DNA of 64,000 nucleotides, taken from positions 1 through 64,000 of the forward strand of contig CAMONU010000003.1 in assembly GCA_946620695.1 (NCBI GenBank), given 5' to 3'. The translations under genes and the position numbers were made by a program. This document shows, piece by piece, positions 7,211-15,016 of this stretch. The number at the start of each line of letters is the position of its first letter. The first letter of the stretch is position 1. The notes beneath the pieces were generated by a model, which saw only the letters and a list, made by a program, of their open reading frames with translations, searched no databases and was not told the DNA's origin. Origin of the DNA: Porcincola sp002392705. Its GTDB lineage: Bacteria; Bacillota; Clostridia; Lachnospirales; Lachnospiraceae.

Positions 7211-8760
7211 CCCTTTTCCCCCTCCCTGTCTGATCCGATGATTCCGGATCCCAGCTCAATCTCAAAGGGAAGCAGGTCCAGGATATCCTTCTTCAGATCG
7301 ATTCCCGGATACACTTCCGCCAGCCTGAGGCCCTTTTCCGTCAGTTCAAAGACGCATCTCTCCGTAACGTAGAGGACCTTCTGGCCGTTGTGCATCGCTC
7401 TGGCCGCCGAAAAGCTTATGCTGCGCACCTCCGGGACAAATTTGGCCGCGCTTCCGTTTTCCACGATGGTCACTGCGTCCCTCCTGCGGACAACGGTAAG
7501 TCCTTTGGTGTTGAAAGTGAGGCAGAAGACCACGACCGGCGTCCGTGCCGTAATATTGGCGAATCCCCCGATTCCTGAAAAGTTGCCCGGGCCCCTGTGG
7601 GCATTTACATTGCCGTGCCGGTCCACCTCAAAAGCCCCCATAAAGCAGATATCCAGTCCGCCGCTGTCATATAGGTCAAACTGGTTCGCCATATCATAGA
7701 CGGAAGCAGCCCCGATCATGGCCCCGAACACCGTCCCGGACGCCGGGAAACCGCCGATCCCGCCGGATTCCACCGTCATCGTGATACGGCTGAGCATCCC
7801 GCTCTTGCGGGCATACTTGGAGACCATCTCGGGAATCCCGATCCCGATATTGACGATATCCCCGGCCTTCAGTTCCCTGGCCGCCCTCTTCCCGATTACA
7901 TTGTGCGCGGGATTCACTTCCCTTCTGGCGGAACTGAGCTCATCGATCATCTCATGCCAGCCCTTCCACTCCGAATAGGGAATCTCGAAGCTTCCGGTCA
8001 GGGCGCGGTAGGCGACGGGCCTTTCCTCCGGCTCCACAACGACGATCACGTCAACCAGGCAGCCCGGAATAATCGTATTCCTGGGCCTGGAAGGCGTCGC
8101 GACCAGCCGGTCCACCTGAACGATCACTTTTCCGTGATTGGCCCGGACCGCCTGGCAGATGGAGAGGGCGTCCCCGGACATGAACATATCATCAAAGGAA
8201 ATGTTCCCGCGGTAATCCGCGCAGGTCCCTTTAATCAGCGCCACATTCAGCTTCGGGAGCGTATAGTAGAGGAATTCTTCCCCGTCCACCTCGACTGGCT
8301 TCACCAGGTCGGCGGACTTTGAGATCCTGTTGATCCCGGGTCCCTCCCTGCGGGGATCGACGAAGATATCCAGCCCCACCTTCGACAGGGCGCCTCTCTG
8401 CCCGCTGGCCTGGGCCCTTATGGCATGGGAAATGCAGCCGAGCGGAAGGTTGTAAGCCTCAAAACGGTCCTCCTGGACAATCTTCTTTGTACTGAGCATG
8501 GCGCCGAAATGACCGCAGATCAGACGGCTGACCGCCCCTTCCCGGATATAGCGCTCCGCGTTGTGATCCTCATCCCAGACGCCGAAACCCGCACTGGATA
8601 CAATCGTCAGATTTTTCGGCGTATCCATGCTGTGATAGCGCCTGTAGATGGCTTCATGCAATTCTACCGGATTCTCGATCCCGACAAAGGAGTTCACACA
8701 GATGCAGTCGCCGTCATGAATCAGCTCAACCGCTTCATCGGGACCCATTATTTCAAACAT
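7207..8760 (-). CDS. Acyl-CoA:acetate/propionate-type CoA-transferase
   Basis: The 517-residue protein matches the fused alpha-beta CoA-transferase family I (YdiF-like, usually 510-530 residues). The N-terminal half has a glycine-rich CoA-binding region; the C-terminal half carries the catalytic Glu in V-E-S-G-G-I-G-G at residue 331, where the acyl-glutamyl thioester forms. It would move CoA between acyl-CoA and acetate or another acid in the cytosol. Start ATG 8760 (M-F-E-I-M-G) fits family length and has AGGAAA upstream; the frame stays open to 9030 but that part is unrelated sequence. Coupled to the small Cys-motif gene downstream. Confidence 0.9.
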   Translation of the reverse strand: MFEIMGPDEAVELIHDGDCICVNSFVGIENPVELHEAIYRRYHSMDTPKNLTIVSSAGFGVWDEDHNAERYIREGAVSRLICGHFGAMLSTKKIVQEDRFEAYNLPLGCISHAIRAQASGQRGALSKVGLDIFVDPRREGPGINRISKSADLVKPVEVDGEEFLYYTLPKLNVALIKGTCADYRGNISFDDMFMSGDALSICQAVRANHGKVIVQVDRLVATPSRPRNTIIPGCLVDVIVVVEPEERPVAYRALTGSFEIPYSEWKGWHEMIDELSSARREVNPAHNVIGKRAARELKAGDIVNIGIGIPEMVSKYARKSGMLSRITMTVESGGIGGFPASGTVFGAMIGAASVYDMANQFDLYDSGGLDICFMGAFEVDRHGNVNAHRGPGNFSGIGGFANITARTPVVVFCLTFNTKGLTVVRRRDAVTIVENGSAAKFVPEVRSISFSAARAMHNGQKVLYVTERCVFELTEKGLRLAEVYPGIDLKKDILDLLPFEIELGSGIIGSDREGEKG

Positions 8761-9031
8761 AGCTGTACATTTCCTTTCTGTTCCTGTATCTGTTTCATGG
8801 AAACGCTGTATCCAGTGCATCAGAAGCTGCCATTCAGAAAAAAACAGTGTCTCTCCGGCTCCCGGCTTCTGACTCCCTCTCTTCTGCCTTTGCTTAATCA
8901 CGCTCAGCAGGAATAAAAGTGAGAACCGGCTGTCAGCTCTCTTCTGCCTTTGACCTGACATGGCCGGAAACAGATACACAGCGGCCGGGCAGCAACTGGC
9001 CCGGCCGGTTTTTCTACCGCTAGTCATCATA
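8761..9031 (-). promoter_or_regulatory. Leader of the CoA-transferase operon with hairpin and direct repeats
   Basis: A -10-like TATGAT lies at 9026-9031 (minus), but the -35 is poor. The roughly 260-nt leader holds a GC-rich hairpin (GGCCGGGC / GCCCGGCC, about 8983-9006), which in plus orientation is followed by TTTTT. It also holds two exact 16-nt direct repeats (CAAAGGCAGAAGAGAG in minus sense, at 8937-8952 and 8877-8892). I see no protein gene here. Confidence 0.4.
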
Positions 9032-9090
9032 CCATAATTTCCGTGAAAGGAAAGAAAAAATCAATCCCGCTCTGCCGGAACTGCCCCCCG

Positions 9091-9160
9091 CGCACGGCAG
9101 CTCCGGCTGCCGGACTTCATCTGTACGCCCGTGGCATCCGCCGGAGCAGAGATGAAACAC
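9091..9160. repeat. Family B/C element, copy in the 9-kb spacer
   Basis: Shares ACGGCAGCT, the GGACTTCATCTGT block and the following CGTGG with copies at 14940-15016 and, inverted, 18562-18630, and ends in GATGAAACAC. No gene is visible between 8761 and 9419 apart from this, the CoA-transferase leader and the promoter of the next gene. Confidence 0.65.
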
Positions 9161-9365
9161 ATGAAATATTGACGGGCAGCCTGAACCGCTGCCTGGCAGG
9201 CAGCTGAGATCCTGTACAAATGCATTATTATCTGTAATTAATAGTTATACTCATTATTTAGCTGAATTTTATGTCTTAATACTCTTATTTTCGCGCTTAT
9301 TTGTCAATTCTGCCGCTTTTCCCGATTTGTTTTAACACAGTTTGAAATATTTCGTTAATAATTTC

Positions 9366-9394
9366 TTTACAAGTTTTTTATTTTCATGTAAGAT
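9366..9394 (+). promoter_or_regulatory. Sigma-A-type promoter of the GH73 gene
   Basis: TTTACA, 17 bp, TAAGAT in an AT-rich tract, 25 bp before the start codon of the glucosaminidase gene. Confidence 0.75.
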
Positions 9395-9419
9395 TAGACA
9401 TTGAAAGGGGATACAAATT

Positions 9420-10436
9420 ATGTATATGAAAAAAAGAACTCACGGCTTTTCAGCCTTTTCCTTAATTATTCCGGCCGTTCTGGCCATTCTTCTCTTTGCT
9501 TCCTGCACATTCGCTGCAGAACTTACCCCCGTATCCGATGGAAGCAGCTCTTACAGCTATGCCGCCGGTCTTCAGGTGATCAACGGCAGATATTATTATG
9601 TGGATGAATCCGGCCAGTATGTAAAAGGCTGGTTCAACGACGGTGCCTACATCTACTATTTCACAGATGCGGGAGCCGTTACAGGGCTGAGCAAGATCGG
9701 CAAGAAGGTCTTCCTCTTCAATGAGAGCGGGCAGCTTCAGACCGGCTGGCAGACCGTTTCCGGGAATACCTATTATTTCAAGGCAAAGGGCAAGCTCGGC
9801 AAATACGGCATGGCGATCTGCGGAAAGACGGTTGCGATCGACGGAAGCCGCTATACCTTCAACAGCGACGGCGTCTGCCAGGCATCCTCCTCTTCCACGG
9901 CCGCTGCAGCAAAGACTACGAAGACTACGAAGACTCCCTCCTCCAATGCGGAATTTATCCGCATGATCGGAGAACTTGCTCATGAAGATATGCAGCGGAC
10001 AGGCGTTCTTGCTTCCATCACAGTCGCGCAGGCGATCGTGGAAAGCTCCTACGGAAAGTCTTCCCTGGCGACGGAAGCCTGCAACCTTTTCGGAATGAAG
10101 GGCGATACCACCCAGACAACCTGGGCCTGGGCAAGTCCCTGGAGCGGTGCCGTCTGCATGAAGCAGACCCAGGAATATGTGAATGGCTCCTATGTGACGG
10201 TCAGCGCCAAGTTCCGTGCCTACAGCTGCTACGAAGAGAGCATCGCAGACCATTCCGCGTATCTGGCCAACGCCAAGCTCGGCGACGGCTCCCTGCGCTA
10301 TAAGGGTCTGGTCGGGAACAGGAATTACAGAGCTGTTGCCCAGATCATCAAGGACGGCGGCTATGCTACGGCTCCCAATTACGTCTCCTCTCTCTGCTCT
10401 CTGGTTGAACAGTATAATCTGACCCAGTACGACTGA
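9420..10436 (+). CDS. Secreted GH73 N-acetylglucosaminidase with cell-wall-binding repeats
   Basis: Residues 1-33 are a signal peptide (hydrophobic core L-I-I-P-A-V-L-A-I-L-L-F; cleavage near F-A-A or at F-A-S-C). About 45-155 is a run of Gly/Tyr-rich cell-wall-binding repeats (R-Y-Y-Y-V-D-E-S-G-Q; Y-I-Y-Y-F-T-D-A-G). A Ser/Thr/Ala/Lys linker follows, then a GH73/FlgJ-type domain (about 177-338) with the likely catalytic Glu208 in A-I-V-E-S-S-Y-G-K-S. It should cleave the glucosaminyl bond in peptidoglycan for cell separation or wall turnover. ATG at 9420 has AAAGGGG at 9 nt; the ATG at 9426 is too far. Monocistronic. Confidence 0.9.
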   Translation: MYMKKRTHGFSAFSLIIPAVLAILLFASCTFAAELTPVSDGSSSYSYAAGLQVINGRYYYVDESGQYVKGWFNDGAYIYYFTDAGAVTGLSKIGKKVFLFNESGQLQTGWQTVSGNTYYFKAKGKLGKYGMAICGKTVAIDGSRYTFNSDGVCQASSSSTAAAAKTTKTTKTPSSNAEFIRMIGELAHEDMQRTGVLASITVAQAIVESSYGKSSLATEACNLFGMKGDTTQTTWAWASPWSGAVCMKQTQEYVNGSYVTVSAKFRAYSCYEESIADHSAYLANAKLGDGSLRYKGLVGNRNYRAVAQIIKDGGYATAPNYVSSLCSLVEQYNLTQYD

Positions 10437-10461
10437 TCTGATTTAATTTATAAACGATATG

Positions 10462-10493
10462 AACGGACTGCAGCTTTATGCAGTCCGTTTTTT
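10462..10493 (+). terminator. Terminator of the GH73 gene
   Basis: 11-bp perfect stem (AACGGACTGCA / TGCAGTCCGTT) with a 6-nt loop, running into a T tract. Confidence 0.9.
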
Positions 10494-10533
10494 ATGCAGT
10501 TCTTTCTTCTGTTCTGCAATCTTTCTTCTGAAT

Positions 10534-10560
10534 AAAAACAGGGCCTGCTGACGCAGGCCC
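10534..10560 (-). terminator. Terminator of gdhA
   Basis: GGGCCTGC / GCAGGCCC with a 4-nt loop; minus strand continues TGTTTTTATT. It lies 17 bp after the gdhA stop. Confidence 0.85.
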
Positions 10561-10576
10561 CGCACTTTTTACTTAA

Positions 10577-11911
10577 TCAGACAATTCCCTGTGCCTTCAT
10601 GGCATCAGCTACCTTCAGGAATCCGGCGATATTGGCACCTGCCACATAGTCGCCTTCTTTTCCGTACTTCCTGGCTGCGTCATCCACGCTGCGGAAGATA
10701 TTCTCCATGATGCCCTTCAGCTTGCTGTCCACTTCCTCGAAGCTCCAGGACAGACGCTCTGAGTTCTGGCTCATCTCAAGGGCTGAGGTCGCTACACCGC
10801 CGGCATTGGAAGCCTTGCCCGGGCTGAACAGCATGCCCTTGGACTGGATGAACTGGGTCGCTTCCAGTGTGGTCGGCATATTCGCGCCTTCCGCTACACA
10901 GTAGCAGCCGTTCTCATACAGCATCTTCGCGTCGTCCAGATTCAGTTCGTTCTGGGTCGCGCACGGGCAGGCGATATCGCACTTGGTGGACCACACGCCC
11001 TTGCCTTCATGATAGACAGCGGACGGTCTCGCTTCAGCATAGGCTGTCAGCCTTGCCCTCTTCACTTCCTTGACTTCCTTCAGAAGAGCCACATCGATTC
11101 CTTCCGGATCATAGATCCAGCCTGTGGAATCCGTGCAGGTAACAGGCTTCGCGCCGAGCTGCTGTGCCTTCTCGATCGCGTAGATCGCGACGTTTCCGGC
11201 TCCGGATACCGCGATGGTCTGTCCGGCCAGCTCTTTGCCGTTCGCCCTCAGCATGGCATCCAGGAAATAAATCAGGCCATAGCCGGTAGCCTGGGTTCTT
11301 GCCAGGGATCCGCCGTAGGTCAGGCCCTTGCCGGTCAGCACGCCTTCATACAGGCCGGTAATTCTCTTATACTGTCCATAGAGGAAACCGATCTCGCGTC
11401 CGCCTACGCCGATGTCACCCGCCGGTACGTCCGTGTCAGCACCGACATGACGGTAAAGCTCCGTCATGAAGCTCTGGCAGAATTTCATGACTTCCTTGTC
11501 TGACTTGCCCTTGGGGTCGAAATCAGATCCGCCCTTGCCGCCGCCGATCGGAAGGCTGGTAAGGGAATTCTTGAAGATCTGCTCAAAACCGAGGAATTTG
11601 ATGGTTCCGAGCGTAACGGACGGATGGAAACGAAGTCCTCCCTTGTACGGTCCGATCGCGCTGTTGAACTGTACGCGGTAACCGTTGTTCACCTGTACCT
11701 GCCCCTTGTCATCCACCCAGGGTACGCGGAACAGAATCTGTCTCTCAGGTGTGGTCAGGCGCTCAAGAAGCGCTTCTTTTCTGTACTCTTCTTCATTCTC
11801 CTCGATCACAACGCGGAGAGATTCCAGAACTTCTTTTACCGCCTGGTGAAACTCGGGCTGCGCCGGGTTCTGAGCTACCACGCGCTCATAGACTTCATCT
11901 ACATACGACAT
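10577..11911 (-). CDS. gdhA: Glutamate dehydrogenase
   Basis: The 444 residues from M-S-Y-V-D-E-V align well with the 450-residue Clostridium symbiosum enzyme, including P-I-G-G-G-K-G-G-S-D-F-D-P with the catalytic Lys, the Rossmann G-A-G-N-V-A, and the end A-D-A-M-K-A-Q-G-I. It interconverts glutamate and 2-oxoglutarate plus ammonia in the cytosol. I chose 11911 because a strong TGGAGGT lies 8 nt upstream. The in-frame ATG at 12043 overlaps the -10 box of the promoter and cannot be in the transcript as a start. Monocistronic, with a structured leader and an operator-like palindrome in the promoter. Confidence 0.95.
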   Translation of the reverse strand: MSYVDEVYERVVAQNPAQPEFHQAVKEVLESLRVVIEENEEEYRKEALLERLTTPERQILFRVPWVDDKGQVQVNNGYRVQFNSAIGPYKGGLRFHPSVTLGTIKFLGFEQIFKNSLTSLPIGGGKGGSDFDPKGKSDKEVMKFCQSFMTELYRHVGADTDVPAGDIGVGGREIGFLYGQYKRITGLYEGVLTGKGLTYGGSLARTQATGYGLIYFLDAMLRANGKELAGQTIAVSGAGNVAIYAIEKAQQLGAKPVTCTDSTGWIYDPEGIDVALLKEVKEVKRARLTAYAEARPSAVYHEGKGVWSTKCDIACPCATQNELNLDDAKMLYENGCYCVAEGANMPTTLEATQFIQSKGMLFSPGKASNAGGVATSALEMSQNSERLSWSFEEVDSKLKGIMENIFRSVDDAARKYGKEGDYVAGANIAGFLKVADAMKAQGIV

Positions 11912-11944
11912 GCCAAATACCTCCATAAGCTCTCTGTCTGACGC

Positions 11945-12017
11945 AGGAACTGTCAGATCCCGTCTGCCGGGCCTGGCAAAAACCTTCTTCTGACAGTCCT
12001 CCTCTGCCGGGGTTCCT
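11945..12017 (-). promoter_or_regulatory. Structured 5' leader of gdhA
   Basis: In the roughly 120-nt leader, AGGAA (12017-12013 side) pairs with TTCCT (11949-11945), and CTGTCAGA pairs perfectly with TCTGACAG (8 bp) around a 31-nt apical region. The arrangement is a long stem with a purine-rich asymmetric loop. It ends about 34 nt before the start codon. I cannot match it to a known riboswitch class. Confidence 0.5.
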
Positions 12018-12041
12018 GTAACAAAACCCTGCAACTCTGCC

Positions 12042-12070
12042 ATTATAACCGAATGAAATTCGGGTTACAA
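12042..12070 (-). promoter_or_regulatory. gdhA promoter with palindrome in the spacer
   Basis: Minus strand TTGTAA, 17 bp, TATAAT: near consensus. The spacer contains CCGAAT-gaa-ATTCGG (12049-12063), a perfect 6-bp inverted repeat placed where a repressor would block RNA polymerase. Confidence 0.8.
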
Positions 12071-12195
12071 TACTTTTTCAGAAAAAATTATATGTTTTTT
12101 GCATTAAACAAAAATTTTTTCCGAAAAAAATGGGATTTCGCAACTTTTTCGTCCCGACTTATTCCATTTGTTCAAACAAACTGACTAATCCAGGG

Positions 12196-12386
12196 TTACT
12201 ATTCACGGCCTTTTTAAAATCGGGTTCTGGTTCGTCGTGCTTGCACGTAAGAACCAGGTTCTGATTTTAAATATGGCCTGCGAAGCAGGAACTCCACATA
12301 CAGCCTCAGGCATAAGCATCGAAGATGCGGCATACGTGCGAAGCACGGATGGTCTGAGGCTTGATGTGGAAAGCCGTGAATAGTAA
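12196..12386. repeat. Family A element, complete 191-bp copy
   Basis: Bounded by perfect 14-bp inverted repeats (TTACTATTCACGGC). Internal near-palindromes fold into at least two more hairpins: arms around GGTTCTGGTTC and GAACCAGGTTC, and arms around CCACATACAGCCTCAG and CTGAGGCTTGATGTGG. TAATCCAGGG on the left and TAATCCGGG on the right could be an imperfect target duplication. No open frame. It lies 12 bp after the stop of the patatin gene and upstream of gdhA. Confidence 0.9.
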
Positions 12387-12398
12387 TAATCCGGGCGG

Positions 12399-13253
12399 TC
12401 AGGCTCCTATAAATTCCAGAAGCTTTTCCCGGTCCTGATCATATTCGCGCAGGGCCGTGTCATACAGGCCCTGAAGCTGTCCGGGGTCCTTTGTATAGGT
12501 CGTGATCTGAAGCTCCTCATGGGGAGCCAGAATCAGGGCATGCCCGTGCTCCTCCAGCCTCCTCGAGGCTTTCAGCACAGCATTGTAGCGCTCATGGCGG
12601 GTGTCCAGATTATGGACCAGGGCGGGATAGCGGCTCAGGAGGCTGTGGTAGAGCCTGCGGTGTTTTTCGGGAGAACGCACGGTATCTTTCGGCCTGCAGA
12701 GAAGAATGATCACTTTGTCGCAGCCTGCCTCCAGCGCCCTTCTGACCGGTATGGAATCACTGCAGCCGCCGTCATAATAAAGGTGCTCCCCGATCCTGAC
12801 CGGATGGCATGCCACAGGAATGGCGCAGCTGGCCATATAAACCGAATAGTCTGTAGGGGAGAGGTCTTTTTTTGTAAAATAAGCGGCTTCCCCCGTCTCG
12901 GCATCCGTCGCCACTGCCCAGAGCTGCGCCGGATTTTTCATGATGGCGTCATAGTCCAGCGGATCCTTTCCGTCTTTCCCGGTCATATTCTGATAGATAT
13001 ACTCCAGGTTAAAGAAATCCCCGCTGCGCCGGAAGGCCGTCATGCCCATATAGTCCGGGTCCGTCACATAATCCACAAAAAAGCGCCGGTTTCTCCCGCG
13101 CTGTCCCGCGACAAAAGACGCTCCGCAGGCCGCGCCTGCGGAGACTCCGATCACATAGTCGGGCCGGATCTCATCGTCGAGCATCCGGTCCAGGACCCCT
13201 GCGGTATAGGCACATTTCATGCCGCCGCCTTCAATTACCAGTCCAAGCTTCAT
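12399..13253 (-). CDS. Patatin-like phospholipase
   Basis: A 284-residue RssA/YjjU-type patatin domain protein. The oxyanion hole is E-G-G-G-M-K at residues 8-13, the nucleophile Ser38 lies in G-V-S-A-G, and the Asp of the catalytic dyad is Asp161 in Y-Y-D-G-G. There is no signal peptide, so it is likely a cytosolic or membrane-associated acyl hydrolase acting on lipids. ATG at 13253 follows a modest AGAGGCAG. It ends 25 bp upstream of no other minus gene but next to a family A element, which may serve as its 3' end. Confidence 0.88.
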   Translation of the reverse strand: MKLGLVIEGGGMKCAYTAGVLDRMLDDEIRPDYVIGVSAGAACGASFVAGQRGRNRRFFVDYVTDPDYMGMTAFRRSGDFFNLEYIYQNMTGKDGKDPLDYDAIMKNPAQLWAVATDAETGEAAYFTKKDLSPTDYSVYMASCAIPVACHPVRIGEHLYYDGGCSDSIPVRRALEAGCDKVIILLCRPKDTVRSPEKHRRLYHSLLSRYPALVHNLDTRHERYNAVLKASRRLEEHGHALILAPHEELQITTYTKDPGQLQGLYDTALREYDQDREKLLEFIGA

Positions 13254-13278
13254 TCGTTCTGCCTCTGTAAGTTCATTT

Positions 13279-14130
13279 TCAACTGTTCTGCCTAAGCGCG
13301 GCCTGCACGACGTGCAGGGCGAGCACCGTCGTCGTGACAGCTCCCACGCCTCCGGGAACAGGCGTAATCCGGCCCACCGTCCCGCTCACCGCTTCATAAT
13401 CCACATCTCCGCAGAGTCTGCCGTCCTCATCCACATTGATTCCCACATCCAGGATCAGCTGCCCGGGGCTCACAAATTCTTCCCCGATCATCTTCGCCCT
13501 TCCGGCCGCAGCCACCAGAATATCCGCCCTGCGCGCTTCCGCAGCCAGATCCCTGGTTCTGGTATGACAGACCGTCACCGTGGCATGCTTTCTGAGAAGG
13601 AGCATGGAGACGGGCTTCCCGATCACGTTGGACCGGCCGATCACCACGGCTCTTTTCCCGCTCAGATCTTCTTTGCAGAAATCAAGGATTTCCATGCAGG
13701 CCTGTGCCGTACACGGCGGGTATCCGATCTCTTTCCCGGTAAATACACCGCTCATGGACAGATCCGTCATGCCGTCCACATCCTTTTCGGGAAGAAGCGC
13801 GTTCTCGATCTCCTCCCGGTCCAGATGAGCCGGAAGCGGACGGAAGAGCAGAACTCCATGCACCGAAGGGTCTTCATTGGCAGCGTGGACCGCCGCAAGA
13901 AGCTCAGCCTGTGACACATCCCCCGGAAATACCAGGTTCTGAACCAGGATCCCCAGGGCGGCGCAGCGCTTTCCCGCGCCTCTCTCATAAGAAAGATCTC
14001 CCGGATTGTCCCCCACCCGGATAATCCGCAGGGTCGGCGTAATCCCCATCTGCTCCAGCAGTTCAACCTTCTGCCTGATCTTCCCGCTCAGAGCGCTGCT
14101 GACTTCTTTTCCCAGAATATCTGCTGCCAT
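13279..14130 (-). CDS. folD: Methylenetetrahydrofolate dehydrogenase/cyclohydrolase
   Basis: The 283 residues carry FolD landmarks: P-T-L-R-I-I-R-V-G near 32-40, V-H-G-V-L-L-F-R-P-L-P, K-D-V-D-G-M-T-D, and P-G-G-V-G-A-V-T-T near the end. It interconverts 5,10-methylene-, methenyl- and 10-formyl-THF. The usual Y-x3-K motif is altered: Tyr48 is followed by A52 at +4 and Lys54 at +6 (S-Y-E-R-G-A-G-K-R), a form I recall from other Lachnospiraceae. Start 14130 has GGAG at 8 nt; ATG 14145 overlaps the fchA stop and is the alternative. Forms a one-carbon operon with fchA. Confidence 0.9.
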   Translation of the reverse strand: MAADILGKEVSSALSGKIRQKVELLEQMGITPTLRIIRVGDNPGDLSYERGAGKRCAALGILVQNLVFPGDVSQAELLAAVHAANEDPSVHGVLLFRPLPAHLDREEIENALLPEKDVDGMTDLSMSGVFTGKEIGYPPCTAQACMEILDFCKEDLSGKRAVVIGRSNVIGKPVSMLLLRKHATVTVCHTRTRDLAAEARRADILVAAAGRAKMIGEEFVSPGQLILDVGINVDEDGRLCGDVDYEAVSGTVGRITPVPGGVGAVTTTVLALHVVQAALRQNS

Positions 14131-14141
14131 TCCCTGTCTCC

Positions 14142-14780
14142 TCATACTGCTGCCTGCAGGCTTTTCCTGACCTGCAGAAATACCTCATCCGCTTTCGGGA
14201 GATACTGATCCAGCATCTCCTCCGCTTTTCTGTTCAGTTCTTCCGCCAGTTTCCTGTCTTTCATGGACCTGGTATTGATAAATACATTCAGGGAGGCGCC
14301 GCGGAGGGCTCCGGCGGAAAATGCAGCGGCTGCACCGGCGTCGGAGACAGCCATCCTGCTTCCGATAGATGAAAATTCCGCAATCAGGTCGATCGCCCTG
14401 CATACCGTCTCCATAATCTGGACCGGTACGTCACAGGCTCTCTTCAGGGCTTTCTCCATCACAAGGTCTTTCTTCTCCTGCTCCTCCGGCGTACTGTGGG
14501 GCAGGCGGTATGCCTCCGCCAGGGGCTGAAAAACCTCCGCGTCTCTTCTGACCAGGGAAAGCAGTTCCTTCTGAATCAGGTCCGCTTCCGCCATCAGCTC
14601 ATAGATGCGTGCTTCCACGGCCGCGTATTTCTTTTTCCCGACCGTAAGATTCCCCACCATATTGCCAAGAGCGATTCCAAGGGCTCCGACCAGAGCGCTC
14701 GCTCCGCCGCCGCCGGGCACCGGCTCCTTTGAGGCCAGGGCCTCGGTAAATTCATCACAACTCATAGATAAAAAATCCAT
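14142..14780 (-). CDS. fchA: Cyclodeaminase/methenyl-THF cyclohydrolase family protein
   Basis: This 212-residue, largely helical protein has the family start (E-P-V-P-G-G-G-G-A-S-A-L-V-G-A-L-G) and the conserved S-S-I-G-S-R-M-A-V-S-D-A-G-A-A-A region. FchA-type enzymes are formimido-THF cyclodeaminases or methenyl-THF cyclohydrolases and work with FolD. ATG 14780 (M-D-F-L-S-M) is chosen for family length and the upstream AAAGGGA. It nearly abuts folD, so the two probably share a transcript. Confidence 0.88.
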   Translation of the reverse strand: MDFLSMSCDEFTEALASKEPVPGGGGASALVGALGIALGNMVGNLTVGKKKYAAVEARIYELMAEADLIQKELLSLVRRDAEVFQPLAEAYRLPHSTPEEQEKKDLVMEKALKRACDVPVQIMETVCRAIDLIAEFSSIGSRMAVSDAGAAAAFSAGALRGASLNVFINTRSMKDRKLAEELNRKAEEMLDQYLPKADEVFLQVRKSLQAAV

Positions 14781-14939
14781 AGCATTCCCTTTCATTCTGC
14801 CTGACCCGCGCTCTGCCTGCATTTTCATGCAGAACTGCCTTCTGCAGCGGTGCTTTTGTTTTTGTCCGGCGGCCCGGTTCAGCGCCGCAGCCGTCAGAGG
14901 GGATTTTATCAATTCCGCCTTGGCTAAATTGCGTCCGAG

Positions 14940-15016
14940 CGAACGGCAGCTTTAGCTGCCAGACTACCTCTGTGCGCTCGTGGCTCTACGCTCCGCTTCG
15001 GTACAATCAGTGTTTC
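14940..15016. repeat. Family B/C element at the 3' end of plsY
   Basis: Contains ACGGCAGCT, the block ending CTCTGTGCGCTCGTGG, and the right end AATCAGTGTTTC. The plsY stop codon (TGA, 15007-15009) is formed inside this right end, so the element contributes the last residues K-K-H. Confidence 0.7.

Noticed and set aside
8761..9030. N-terminal extension of the CoA-transferase to 607 residues
   Set aside because: The extension contains repeats and a hairpin, is not like the family, and would start at the -10-like box.
11912..12043. gdhA start at 12043
   Set aside because: That ATG overlaps the TATAAT box; the family start with strong Shine-Dalgarno is at 11911.
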